Source: Paucihalobacter ruber
Lineage (GTDB): Bacteria > Bacteroidota > Bacteroidia > Flavobacteriales > Flavobacteriaceae
Assembly (NCBI RefSeq): GCF_006494535.1
Contig: NZ_VHIQ01000001.1
Location: 188,736-252,735, forward strand
Direction of reading: 5' to 3'
Length of the DNA stretch: 64,000 nt
The notes beneath the pieces were generated by a model, which worked only from the letters and a program-made list of their open reading frames with translations, did not search any database and was not told the origin of the DNA. Below, piece after piece: positions 18,522-26,483 of the stretch. Position 1 is the stretch's first letter. The number at the start of each line of letters is the position of its first letter. The position numbers were made by a program, and so were the translations under genes.

Positions 18522-18824
18522 TTAGATATGATTTCTTAGTTTTTGTTTGCGTTTTTTAAGCTGTCTTTCTAATGAGGCAGCTGCGGTATCGGCACCTTCT
18601 TCAAAAGATTTACACTGTTTTTTGACAACAAAAGTATCTCCGGGAACTTCAACTCTCGCTTCGAATATTTTATTTTCTTTATCGCTGGTGTTTTCAACTT
18701 TTAGATAAACATCTGCCTGAATTACCTTATCATAAAATAATTCTAACTTATCCATTCGTTTTTGAATAAAATCTATGAGCTTTTTGTCGGCTGTAAAGTT
18801 GACAGATTGAGTGTTTACTTTCAT
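18522..18824 (-). CDS. hpf: Short ribosome hibernation promoting factor (HPF/RaiA family)
   Basis: This 100-residue protein has the short-HPF fold signature: MKVNTQSVNFTADKKLIDFI, then KLELFYDKVIQADVYLKVE, and a basic C-terminus (SLERQLKKRKQKLRNHI). Such proteins bind the 30S decoding region and silence ribosomes in stationary phase. It lacks the C-terminal dimerisation domain of long HPF. It lies 27 bases after xerC and is probably cotranscribed with it. Confidence 0.92.
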   Translation of the reverse strand: MKVNTQSVNFTADKKLIDFIQKRMDKLELFYDKVIQADVYLKVENTSDKENKIFEARVEVPGDTFVVKKQCKSFEEGADTAAASLERQLKKRKQKLRNHI

Positions 18825-18851
18825 AAGAATAGGTTTTTAATTAAACTAAAA

Positions 18852-19739
18852 TTATTTGTTGCGTGGATGCGCAGCTTGATATATTTTTTTTAACTCGGCT
18901 ATACTGCTATGGGTATAAACCTGTGTTGCCGCCAAGCTAGTGTGTCCTAACAATTCTTTCACTGCATTTAAATTGGCTCCTTCGTTGAGCATGTGCGTTG
19001 CGAAGGAATGTCTCAACATATGTGGGCTTTTTTTGACTTTTGACGTTACCAAAGAAAAACACTTTTTAACGGTATTGTAGACCTGACTTTCTGAAAATTG
19101 ATGCCCTTTTAAAGACAAGAAAAGGAATTGATTATTGACAGCATCTGTAATTTGACTTCGGTAAACCAGATATGTTTTTAAATTTTCTTTAACCGAAGCT
19201 ATTAATGGAATATAGCGTTCTTTATTCCGCTTACCTAAAACTTTTAATATATCAGACTCCAAATCGACGTCAGACAGTTTTAAGTTAATAAGCTCTGAAC
19301 GTCTCATACCGGTGGCATAAAGCAATTCAATTATTAAACGATCTCTTAGCCCTTCAAAACTATTTTCAAAGGCTATTTCATTGAGAGCTGTTTCAACTTC
19401 TTTTTGAGAGAATGGAATTTGAACTTTTTTTTCTGTTTTAAGTGCTTTATGAGAGGACAATGGGTTTGTTGAAACTTGTTCAATCTTCATTAAATATTTG
19501 AAATAGGTATTTAATGAAGAGATTTTTCGGTTGATTGATCGATTAGATAAACCCGTATTAACCATTAAAACAATCCAACTTCTAATTTGACTGTAGTTAA
19601 CTTCGGAAACTTTGGTATGGTATTGTTCTGCATTTAAAAAATCTGAAAAGCTTTCCAAATCTTTTAAATAGGCAGTAACGGTATGTTTTGCATATTTCTT
19701 TTCGAGAAGTAGGTAATCTTTAAATTCAGCAAAAAACAT
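18852..19739 (-). CDS. xerC: Tyrosine recombinase, XerC/XerD family
   Basis: The 295-residue recombinase has an N-terminal SAM-like core-binding domain and all catalytic residues: Arg146 (TGMRRSEL), Lys170, His240 and Arg243 (HMLRHSFATH), His266 and Tyr275 (VYTH). Length and residues fit chromosome dimer resolution at dif rather than a phage integrase. There is no phage or island context, and it is paired with hpf, a common flavobacterial arrangement. XerC versus XerD cannot be decided from the sequence alone. Confidence 0.9.
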   Translation of the reverse strand: MFFAEFKDYLLLEKKYAKHTVTAYLKDLESFSDFLNAEQYHTKVSEVNYSQIRSWIVLMVNTGLSNRSINRKISSLNTYFKYLMKIEQVSTNPLSSHKALKTEKKVQIPFSQKEVETALNEIAFENSFEGLRDRLIIELLYATGMRRSELINLKLSDVDLESDILKVLGKRNKERYIPLIASVKENLKTYLVYRSQITDAVNNQFLFLSLKGHQFSESQVYNTVKKCFSLVTSKVKKSPHMLRHSFATHMLNEGANLNAVKELLGHTSLAATQVYTHSSIAELKKIYQAAHPRNK

Positions 19740-19830
19740 ACGTTGGTTTTGAAGCGAATTTAAAGGTAATAAAATTTTGTTGAAATTTTAAATAGTAATA
19801 AGTTTTTTGATAAGACTTTAACGCATAAAA

Positions 19831-19855
19831 AAACCCTGAATAACTTTCAGGGTTT
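19831..19855 (-). terminator. Intrinsic terminator of rpsU
   Basis: A perfect 10-bp stem (AAACCCTGAA / TTCAGGGTTT) lies four bases after the rpsU stop and is followed on the minus strand by a run of T's. It ends the rpsU transcript before xerC. Confidence 0.85.
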
Positions 19856-19859
19856 AAAA

Positions 19860-20054
19860 CTAAATATCTTGTTGCGTTTTGAGTCTTTGTATGTACTGTG
19901 CTCTTTGAACTTGAGATCTTCTCTCAACAGAAGGCTTGGTAAATTGCTTTCTTACTTGCAACTGACGCTTAACGCCTGTTTTATCAAACTTACGCTTATA
20001 ACGCTTTAGCGCTCTATCTATATTTTCTCCTTCTTTAATTGGTATAATTAACAT
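19860..20054 (-). CDS. rpsU: 30S ribosomal protein S21
   Basis: The 64-residue protein bS21 shows the basic helix pattern KEGENIDRALKRYKRKFDKTG. In Flavobacterium the 16S anti-Shine-Dalgarno tail is known to be held by bS21 with bS6 and bS18. The gene has its own consensus promoter, its own terminator, and a strong Shine-Dalgarno sequence that its neighbours lack, which suggests autogenous control by bS21 supply. Confidence 0.97.
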   Translation of the reverse strand: MLIIPIKEGENIDRALKRYKRKFDKTGVKRQLQVRKQFTKPSVERRSQVQRAQYIQRLKTQQDI

Positions 20055-20064
20055 AATAGCTTAA

Positions 20065-20070
20065 CCTCCC
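20065..20070 (-). promoter_or_regulatory. Strong Shine-Dalgarno sequence of rpsU
   Basis: On the minus strand GGGAGG lies 10 bases before the ATG, complementary to the CCUCC anti-Shine-Dalgarno core. None of the other ribosomal-protein, tuf, nusG or polymerase genes in the window has such a site. It fits the reported rule that ribosomes lacking bS21 recover Shine-Dalgarno recognition and then boost bS21 synthesis. Confidence 0.85.
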
Positions 20071-20091
20071 TTCTTTTAAAATTTGTGGCTG

Positions 20092-20121
20092 CAAATATAT
20101 AAAGTATTTATTTATGTGCAA
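20092..20121 (-). promoter_or_regulatory. Promoter of rpsU
   Basis: The -7 box TATATTTG (20092-20099) matches TAnnTTTG, and TTG (20119-20121) lies 19 bases upstream. The start at about 20085 gives a leader of roughly 30 bases that carries the Shine-Dalgarno sequence. Confidence 0.8.
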
Positions 20122-20152
20122 CACTTTTTTTAAGTAAAAATCAACTCCTAAT

Positions 20153-21325
20153 TCAATTATTAACTACAGGTCTATAACTCTTTTTATCAATTATTATTTT
20201 AGCGATAATCTCTCTTAAAATCTCTGAGGTTCCACCACCAATAGGTCCTAATCTACTGTCTCTCAATAATCTTGCCAACGGATATTCTTCCATATAACCA
20301 TAACCACCTAAAAATTGCAAGCATTGATAAATCACCTCATCAGCCATTTTGGTTGATTGCAACTTAGACATAGTAGCTTCTTTGACTACATATTCACCTT
20401 TATTAAATCGGTAAGCAGTAATGTAATTGAATTGTTTACAGATTTCCATTTCTGTATAGCAATCGGCTAATTTGTGTCTTAGTGCTTGAAATTTATCAAT
20501 GGTTTTACCAAAAGCGGTACGTTCAGACATATATTGCGTGGCATATTCTAAGGCAAATTCAGCTCTGGCATGGGCGTTAATACCCATTATTAAACGCTCT
20601 GAAGCGAAATGCTGCATGATATAGTTAAAGCCTTTATTTTCTTCACCCATTAAATGTGATACGGGAATCTCAACATTATCAAAAGCAATTTCTCCAGTAT
20701 CGCTAGCGCGCCAACCCAATTTATCGAGTTTGGTTGCTGAGACACCCGGAGTTACTCTATCAATTAAAAATATACTGATACCTCTGTTCCCTTCGGAAGG
20801 ATTCGTTTTGGCAGCAACAACTAAATAATCGCTGTAAACACCGTTGGTAATAAATGTTTTTGAACCGTTTATGATGTATTTGTCGCCTTTCTTTTCAGCC
20901 GTAGTTCTCATACCTGCTACGTCGCTACCGCCAAAAGGTTCGGTGATACACAAGCAGCCTATCATGTCTCCTGTAATACTGGCCGACAAATATTTTTGTT
21001 TGATAGCTTCGCTGCCTTCAGCATTAAGATGCGTCATTGCCAAATAAGCGTGAGCCCACATGGCCGCCGCAAAACCTCCCGAATTAATTTTTTGTAATTC
21101 TTCCAGAAAAATAACGGTATAGAAAAAATCAAGGTTTAATCCGCCATAAGCCTCTGGGTAATTAATGCCAAAGAAACCCATTTCGCCCATTTTTTTCCAA
21201 ATAAAACGTTCTATGGTACCCGATTTTTCCCATTTTTCAATATGGGGCACCACTTCTTTTTGCAAAAAATCTTTTAAACTCTCTCTGAAAAGTTCATGCT
21301 CTTCAGTGAAATACAGGCTGTTCAT
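20153..21325 (-). CDS. Acyl-CoA dehydrogenase
   Basis: The 390-residue flavoprotein has the full family layout: N-terminal helical domain (EEHELFRESLKDFLQKEVVPH), the flavin-contacting middle beta-domain (CITEPFGGSDVAG, FITNGVYSDY, GWRASDTGEIAFDNVEIP), and the C-terminal helical domain ending in the RLGPIGGGTSEILREIIA box. It should oxidise an acyl-CoA to the 2-enoyl form with ETF as acceptor. Chain-length preference cannot be told. It follows the HhH gene by 12 bases in the same direction. Confidence 0.93.
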   Translation of the reverse strand: MNSLYFTEEHELFRESLKDFLQKEVVPHIEKWEKSGTIERFIWKKMGEMGFFGINYPEAYGGLNLDFFYTVIFLEELQKINSGGFAAAMWAHAYLAMTHLNAEGSEAIKQKYLSASITGDMIGCLCITEPFGGSDVAGMRTTAEKKGDKYIINGSKTFITNGVYSDYLVVAAKTNPSEGNRGISIFLIDRVTPGVSATKLDKLGWRASDTGEIAFDNVEIPVSHLMGEENKGFNYIMQHFASERLIMGINAHARAEFALEYATQYMSERTAFGKTIDKFQALRHKLADCYTEMEICKQFNYITAYRFNKGEYVVKEATMSKLQSTKMADEVIYQCLQFLGGYGYMEEYPLARLLRDSRLGPIGGGTSEILREIIAKIIIDKKSYRPVVNN

Positions 21326-21337
21326 AACAAGTTTTTT

Positions 21338-22228
21338 TTAGAGCGTCAAATATAATTTAATTATCTCTAATTTATGGATAGGGAAATCTTTAACTTTTGT
21401 TAATTCGTCAAGAGATTGGAATCCATCCCGGAGGGTTCTGGTCTCGATAATATTGTATGCTACCTCATAGTCTATATATTTAATGGTAACTAGTTCTTCA
21501 ACCTTGGCGCTATTTAAATTTATTTTATTGATTTGCGCCGGTGTTTTAACCGTAAAGTGGTTGGTGATTTTCTCAGCAAGTTCGGTTGTAATACCATAGA
21601 CTTCGGTTAGCTGAATATCTGCAATAAAACCATCGGGCTGTATGTCTCTGTATTCAATTATTCTCTGAGATAGTTTCTCACCAATACCATAAACACGCTG
21701 TAACTGGGCGGCTGTTGCTTTATTGAGATCAATTTTTTGTTCGGTTGGTTTAGGGTCATCTGAAAACTTCTTACTGTAATCATTATTAAGTTGACCTTGA
21801 TGTCTATATGAATTACTCACCCATTCAGGAAACTTGAAAAAAGGAGAAATAATATCTAATAACGAATCTGATATTAGAGTAACGTTTTGAAATTCTTTTG
21901 CCGAGTTTACCCATTTATCATTAGCACGAAATTGTAGTAATCTGTCGATTTCTGCAGTTGTCATTCCAAGCGTATAACCTTTATAATCGGTAATGAAGTT
22001 AGGATTAAACGGATATATTGTTGGCTGACTTTCATTTATTTTAACCTGTTTGAGCGAATCTATTTGTGCATCGTACTTAGCAACAAGGCTTGGGTTAATT
22101 TCAACCTTACGTACATTATTATTGGTATTTAAAATCAATAACTGCAAAGAAACAATAATTAGAATAAGCAAAAAAATCCCACTTCGTTGTTTTCTGGAAA
22201 ACACAAAATGGGATTTAAAATTGTTCAT
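21338..22228 (-). CDS. Membrane-anchored helix-hairpin-helix protein (ComEA-like)
   Basis: This 296-residue protein has one N-terminal membrane segment (SGIFLLILIIVSLQLLIL) and a large periplasmic part. It contains helix-hairpin-helix units such as IDLNKATAAQLQRVYGIGEK and INLNSAKVEELVTIKYIDY. The arrangement is like the DNA receptor ComEA, but it is longer, with several HhH units. DNA binding at the cell surface is inferred; no competence genes flank it. It lies 6 bases after the symporter gene and 12 before the acyl-CoA dehydrogenase. Confidence 0.8.
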   Translation of the reverse strand: MNNFKSHFVFSRKQRSGIFLLILIIVSLQLLILNTNNNVRKVEINPSLVAKYDAQIDSLKQVKINESQPTIYPFNPNFITDYKGYTLGMTTAEIDRLLQFRANDKWVNSAKEFQNVTLISDSLLDIISPFFKFPEWVSNSYRHQGQLNNDYSKKFSDDPKPTEQKIDLNKATAAQLQRVYGIGEKLSQRIIEYRDIQPDGFIADIQLTEVYGITTELAEKITNHFTVKTPAQINKINLNSAKVEELVTIKYIDYEVAYNIIETRTLRDGFQSLDELTKVKDFPIHKLEIIKLYLTL

Positions 22229-22234
22229 TACTTT

Positions 22235-23860
22235 TTACATTTCGTCTTTAAAATCAATAGCACCATCCTCAATGGCATCTCGTTTTCTATTAATGGCACT
22301 CATGTAGCGTTTTAATTCCTTTCTCACCACAGGCGTTAAAAGAATTACACCTATAATATTAGGCACTACCATCGCAAAAATCATGGCATCAGAAAAATCA
22401 ATGACTGCACCAAGACTAATAGAAGAACCAACTACTACAAAGAATAAAAATAATAATTTATACACTAAATCGGTAGTTTTTCCTTTTCCAAATAGGTATT
22501 TCCAGCCTTGCATACCGTAATAAGACCATGAAATCATAGTTGAAAAAGCAAATAAGATCACCGCAATGGTTAAGATAATTGAGAAATTTGGAATAACTTC
22601 GTTAAATGCAGTGGCCGTAAGCTCTACACCTTCCTTAATTTCAACGCCGTATTCCATAAACTGACCATCAAAATTGGTAATAATAATCACCAAAGCTGTC
22701 ATGGTACAAATAACAACAGTATCAACAAACGGTTCTAGCAACGCAACAATACCTTCGCTTGCCGGATATTTTGTTCTTACGGCCGAATGCGCAATAGCAG
22801 CTGAGCCAACACCGGCTTCATTTGAAAAAGCACCTCTTCTAATACCTTGAATCATGACGCCTACTAAACCACCTGCAATACCTAATCCGGAAAATGCGCC
22901 TTCAAAGATTAAACTAAACGCCGCACCTATTTTAGTATAATTTGCTGCTAAAATGATAAGAGCCGCTAACACGTAAATACCGGCCATAAATGGCACAACT
23001 TTTTCGGTTACTTTGGCAATTCTTTTGATTCCACCAATGATAACTATGGCAACCAAAAAAGCCATTACAATACCAAAATACATTCCGGCATTATCCACGC
23101 TTTGCAAATCGAACAACTGAATAAATTGGGCAGCCGCCTGGTTAGCCTGAAACATGTTACCACCACCAAACGAACCTCCAATTACAAAAATAGCAAATAA
23201 AACAGCGAGTACTTTTCCTAAGCCGGCCACTTTTTTCTCTTTTAATCCTTTGCTTAAGTAATACATGGGTCCACCGTAAACCGTGCCATCTTCACCTACA
23301 TCGCGATATTTAACCCCTAAGGTGCATTCCGCAAATTTTGATGCCATTCCTAAAATACCTGCAACAATCATCCAAAAAGTTGCACCTGGTCCACCAATTG
23401 AAAGTGCTACCGCAACACCGGCTATATTACCCAAACCAACGGTTGCAGAAAGCGCTGCCGTTAAAGCCTGAAAATGTGACACTTCTCCATCGGCACTTTC
23501 GTCTCTTAAAGTTTGAAGAATATCGGCTTTCTCATCATGGATATCATCCCCATAAAGCTTATCAACACCGTGTTTTTCAATATCTTCATATTTACCTTTA
23601 ACTACCCATAAGGCTGTTTTAAAACCTGTGATATTGATAAATTTAAAATACACAGTGAAAAAAAGCGCACCGCCTATAAGCACAATTAGAACCCAAGGAA
23701 TTCTATACTGTTCTGAAAAAGGAATTTCATAAAATATAGCTTCAACAAACCAACCTGTATAATCTTTGAAAATTTGGTCTATTTTTTCGGAAGTTGTTTG
23801 TTGTGAAAAATTTAAAATAGGAAGCATTAATGCGAAAGCACTCAGAAGAAATCTCTTCAT
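22235..23860 (-). CDS. Alanine/glycine:cation symporter (AGCS family)
   Basis: The 541-residue inner-membrane protein shows the AGCS core: FQALTAALSATVGLGNIAGVAVA, GGPGATFWMIVAGILGMASK and ECTLGVKYRDV, then about ten to eleven membrane spans. It should import alanine or glycine with Na+ or H+. The N-terminus has a signal-like segment, typical of flavobacterial members, and the C-terminus ends in a charged tail. It starts the symporter-HhH-dehydrogenase operon. Substrate is inferred from the family. Confidence 0.92.
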   Translation of the reverse strand: MKRFLLSAFALMLPILNFSQQTTSEKIDQIFKDYTGWFVEAIFYEIPFSEQYRIPWVLIVLIGGALFFTVYFKFINITGFKTALWVVKGKYEDIEKHGVDKLYGDDIHDEKADILQTLRDESADGEVSHFQALTAALSATVGLGNIAGVAVALSIGGPGATFWMIVAGILGMASKFAECTLGVKYRDVGEDGTVYGGPMYYLSKGLKEKKVAGLGKVLAVLFAIFVIGGSFGGGNMFQANQAAAQFIQLFDLQSVDNAGMYFGIVMAFLVAIVIIGGIKRIAKVTEKVVPFMAGIYVLAALIILAANYTKIGAAFSLIFEGAFSGLGIAGGLVGVMIQGIRRGAFSNEAGVGSAAIAHSAVRTKYPASEGIVALLEPFVDTVVICTMTALVIIITNFDGQFMEYGVEIKEGVELTATAFNEVIPNFSIILTIAVILFAFSTMISWSYYGMQGWKYLFGKGKTTDLVYKLLFLFFVVVGSSISLGAVIDFSDAMIFAMVVPNIIGVILLTPVVRKELKRYMSAINRKRDAIEDGAIDFKDEM

Positions 23861-23965
23861 AAACAGTTATCTTTAGTTAGTAATTGGATTTGGGGGTCAA
23901 GTTGCTAAAAAAAATTGGATTTGTAAAAGAATTGGTCTTAAAAAGTCAATTCTGTATATAATAAA

Positions 23966-24349
23966 TTATAAAGAAAACAATATGTCACGCAAATGAACAA
24001 TTCCAATATAATTTCCATTTTCTTCAACAGGTGCCACATTAATTTTTGCTTTTGCCAGCAATCTGGGCACATATCTAGCATTTAAAGTAGCCGGAACAGA
24101 GATAACAGGTTTAGACATGATTTCGTAAACGCTTACCTCGTCGAGACTTAAATCAGGTAAAATTACGCCTCTAACTATATCTGCAACAACTAAAATACCG
24201 TTGGCATCTTGTTCATTGCGCTTTTTAATAATTAAAGTATCTACGCCGTGTTGCTTCATTTTATCAATGGCTTCTCTGGCACTGGCGAGTCCATCAATGT
24301 AGTAAAGACTCTTAGAAGCAATTTCTTTTGCACTTTTATAATCGCTCAT
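23966..24349 (-). CDS. Two-CBS-domain (Bateman) protein
   Basis: The 127-residue protein consists of two CBS motifs: ASAREAIDKMKQHGVDTLII with GILVVADIVRGVI, and YVPRLLAKAKINVAPVEENG with YIGIVHLRDIL. CBS pairs bind adenine nucleotides or related ligands and often gate transporters. It is the last gene of the PspC-DUF1538-DUF1538-P-II-like operon, 9 bases after the P-II-like gene, so it is probably an energy or nucleotide sensor for the membrane proteins. The ligand is unknown. Confidence 0.85.
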   Translation of the reverse strand: MSDYKSAKEIASKSLYYIDGLASAREAIDKMKQHGVDTLIIKKRNEQDANGILVVADIVRGVILPDLSLDEVSVYEIMSKPVISVPATLNARYVPRLLAKAKINVAPVEENGNYIGIVHLRDILFSL

Positions 24350-24358
24350 ATTAAAATA

Positions 24359-24703
24359 TTATAATTGTTCTTCTCTAAGTTTGTTTTTTATGGCTTCGAT
24401 TTGTCTATCGAGACCAGCCACTTTGTCAATACTCAATACCATGGCAATACCATTGCCGGGTTCTTCAATTTTACACTCTTCATTAAAACCATCCATTATG
24501 GGTTTAACGATGTGTTCTTCAACCAAGAATAAAATTACATCGGTTTTATCGGCTACAGAAATACCAAATAACTTGGTTTCTTCAATTCCGGTGCCTCGAC
24601 CCGAAAGTATAACATCTCCGGTTGCGCCTTTTGCTTTGGCGGTTTCTATAATATCGTTGGTGATATTCGGATTCACCATTGTAACTATTAATTTAAATCT
24701 CAT
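24359..24703 (-). CDS. P-II-like signal protein
   Basis: The 114-residue protein has the P-II fold pattern (MRFKLIVTMVNPNITNDIIE, GATGDVILSGRGTGIEE, and GNGIAMVLSIDKVAGL near the C-terminal signature). The T-loop is short and lacks the tyrosine uridylylated in GlnB, so classic nitrogen control is unlikely. Its start overlaps the stop of the second DUF1538 gene by 4 bases (ATGA), so it is translationally coupled to a membrane protein, like other transporter-linked P-II-like proteins (SbtB type). It probably regulates the DUF1538 pair; this is inference. Confidence 0.85.
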   Translation of the reverse strand: MRFKLIVTMVNPNITNDIIETAKAKGATGDVILSGRGTGIEETKLFGISVADKTDVILFLVEEHIVKPIMDGFNEECKIEEPGNGIAMVLSIDKVAGLDRQIEAIKNKLREEQL

Positions 24704-25476
24704 GCTGATTTATTTTTTTTAAATTTAATCATTATTTCTATAATCTGGGCATAACCCAAAACTGTAATCATTGGAAAAAGACTTGCAAAAGCAATAAGTC
24801 CAAAACCATCAATAGCAGGATTTCTTCCAGGAATTACCGCAGACAATCCCAAACCCAAGGCTGCAACAATAGGTACAGTAACCGTTGATGTAGTTACACC
24901 ACCACTGTCATAAGCTAGTGCTATAATGTCTTTTGGTGCAAAAATTGTTTGAATGATCACTACTATATATCCGACGAGAATGTAAAGGTACAATGGTGTA
25001 CCCGATACAATTCTATAGGTACCAACAGCCAAAGCCACGCCAACACCAAAGGCCACTGACAACCTTAAGTCTCTTTTATTGATAACACCACCCGAAACTT
25101 CGTTTGCCTTAATAGCCACAGCAATTAAGGAAGGTTCAGCGATGGTTGTTGAAAAACCAATTAAAAAAGCAAAAATGTATATCCAATAATAATTTAACCA
25201 AGCGTATTCACCAACAAATTTTTGACTTATAAAATCCGGAGCCGATAATTGGGTGGCCATAATTTCACCAACCGGGAATAACGCCTGCTCCAAACCCATT
25301 AAAAAAAGTGCTAAACCAATAATTACAAACAACACCCCCAGTAAAACTTTTTTAAGATTAGGAATAGATTTTTTAAAAACAACTATTTGAAAAAATGCAA
25401 TTAATACAACAATGGGTGTTACATCAATTAACGTGTCTAAAAAAGTTGATAGCAATGTTTGTAAAAAATTACTCAT
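24700..25476 (-). CDS. DUF1538 membrane protein, second of pair
   Basis: The 258-residue inner-membrane protein has about six to seven spans. Conserved signatures are GLEQALFPVGE, IGFSTTIAEPSLIAVA and YDSGGVTTSTVTVPIVAA, followed by PGRNPAIDGFGLIAFASLFP. They recur almost unchanged in the upstream gene, so the two are paralogues and may form a heterodimer. The family is predicted to be a transporter; I recall reports of DUF1538 pairs as cation/proton antiporters but am not certain. It overlaps both neighbours by 4 bases. Confidence 0.85.
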   Translation of the reverse strand: MSNFLQTLLSTFLDTLIDVTPIVVLIAFFQIVVFKKSIPNLKKVLLGVLFVIIGLALFLMGLEQALFPVGEIMATQLSAPDFISQKFVGEYAWLNYYWIYIFAFLIGFSTTIAEPSLIAVAIKANEVSGGVINKRDLRLSVAFGVGVALAVGTYRIVSGTPLYLYILVGYIVVIIQTIFAPKDIIALAYDSGGVTTSTVTVPIVAALGLGLSAVIPGRNPAIDGFGLIAFASLFPMITVLGYAQIIEIMIKFKKNKSA

Positions 25477-26210
25477 GAAGCAAAAATTATCATTCCGTAT
25501 CCCATTACAAAAATCATTGGCAGTAGAGAGGCAAAAGCGATAAGCCCAAAACCATCGGTTAGCGGACTTCTACCCTGAATAACAGTTGCCAATCCAACGC
25601 CAAGAGCTGTTACCAAAGGTACAGTAATGGTAGAAGTCGTTACGCCTCCGGCATCATAAGCTATACCGATAATTTCTTTAGGTGCGAAAACTGTCATGAC
25701 CATCACCACCACATATCCTCCAATAATAAGGTAATAAATTGGCCATCCTTTAATAATTCTTAAAACGCCAATTAAAATGGCCAAGCCTACAGAAACCGCA
25801 ACTGAAATACGTAATCCAAGCGCATATGATGTAAGTTCTTCAGGAGGTAATAATTCAAATTGTACTGCAACTTCTGCGGCTTCTTTTGCGACGGCGATGA
25901 GTGCAGGCTCTGCTATGGTAGTTGAGAAACCCAGTAAAAATGAAAAGGATAATAACCAGAAAACACTTCCTTTTTTGGCTAAATCATAAGATAAATTTTC
26001 ACCAATGGGAAATAAACCAATTTCTAAGCCCTCAACAAAAAACATCAATCCAAAAACTACCAAAACCAAACCGACCAAAACATTCGTTAAATTTGGAAAT
26101 GGTTGTTGCAATACCGCTAACTGAAAAAACATCACTACTGCTATAATTGGAACCAAATCAAAAAACGATGTTTTTATTTTTTGAAATGATTTGAGCAGTA
26201 TTTTTTTCAT
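25473..26210 (-). CDS. DUF1538 membrane protein, first of pair
   Basis: The 245-residue inner-membrane protein carries the same signatures as its downstream paralogue: GLEIGLFPIGE, LGFSTTIAEPALIAVA, YDAGGVTTSTITVPLVTA and IQGRSPLTDGFGLIAFASLLP. The acidic and glycine/threonine motifs inside membrane segments look like a transport pathway. It overlaps the next gene by 4 bases and follows the PspC gene by 29. No substrate is evident. Confidence 0.85.
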   Translation of the reverse strand: MKKILLKSFQKIKTSFFDLVPIIAVVMFFQLAVLQQPFPNLTNVLVGLVLVVFGLMFFVEGLEIGLFPIGENLSYDLAKKGSVFWLLSFSFLLGFSTTIAEPALIAVAKEAAEVAVQFELLPPEELTSYALGLRISVAVSVGLAILIGVLRIIKGWPIYYLIIGGYVVVMVMTVFAPKEIIGIAYDAGGVTTSTITVPLVTALGVGLATVIQGRSPLTDGFGLIAFASLLPMIFVMGYGMIIFAS

Positions 26211-26239
26211 AGAAAATGTTACAAGTTAAAATAGATTGT

Positions 26240-26467
26240 TTACAGATCAAAAACAGAAGAACGCTTGGTGTAAACCAAATCCTTAATTCGCATCCAGAAC
26301 GCTAAAAACAAATAAAGGGCAAAGCCAAAACCCAAGGTCACAAATGTAAGATACATAAAGGTAGTGCGAACCACCTTGGCGCGAATGCCCATTCTATCAG
26401 CAATACGCTGACAAACATAGTAACCTCGTTTTTGAAAATAGCGCAATAAATTATAAAAAATGCTCAT
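26240..26467 (-). CDS. PspC-domain small membrane protein
   Basis: This 75-residue protein starts at the ATG at 26467 (MSIFYNLLRYFQKRG); an upstream TTG is less likely. The PspC-like core (VCQRIADRMGIRAKVVRTTFMYL) leads into one or two membrane segments (TFVTLGFGFALYLFLAFWM). PspC proteins take part in envelope stress responses, but no other psp gene is nearby. It stands at the head of the DUF1538 operon and directly follows the DUF2851 gene. Confidence 0.8.
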   Translation of the reverse strand: MSIFYNLLRYFQKRGYYVCQRIADRMGIRAKVVRTTFMYLTFVTLGFGFALYLFLAFWMRIKDLVYTKRSSVFDL

Positions 26468-26483
26468 GCTGCAATTTAGCAAA

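Noticed and set aside
18852-19739. Phage or island integrase
   Set aside because: XerC/D-type length and residues, pairing with hpf, and no attachment site, phage or cargo genes nearby.
24359-24703. GlnB/GlnK nitrogen regulator next to an ammonium transporter
   Set aside because: The T-loop tyrosine is missing and the partner membrane proteins are DUF1538, not AmtB.
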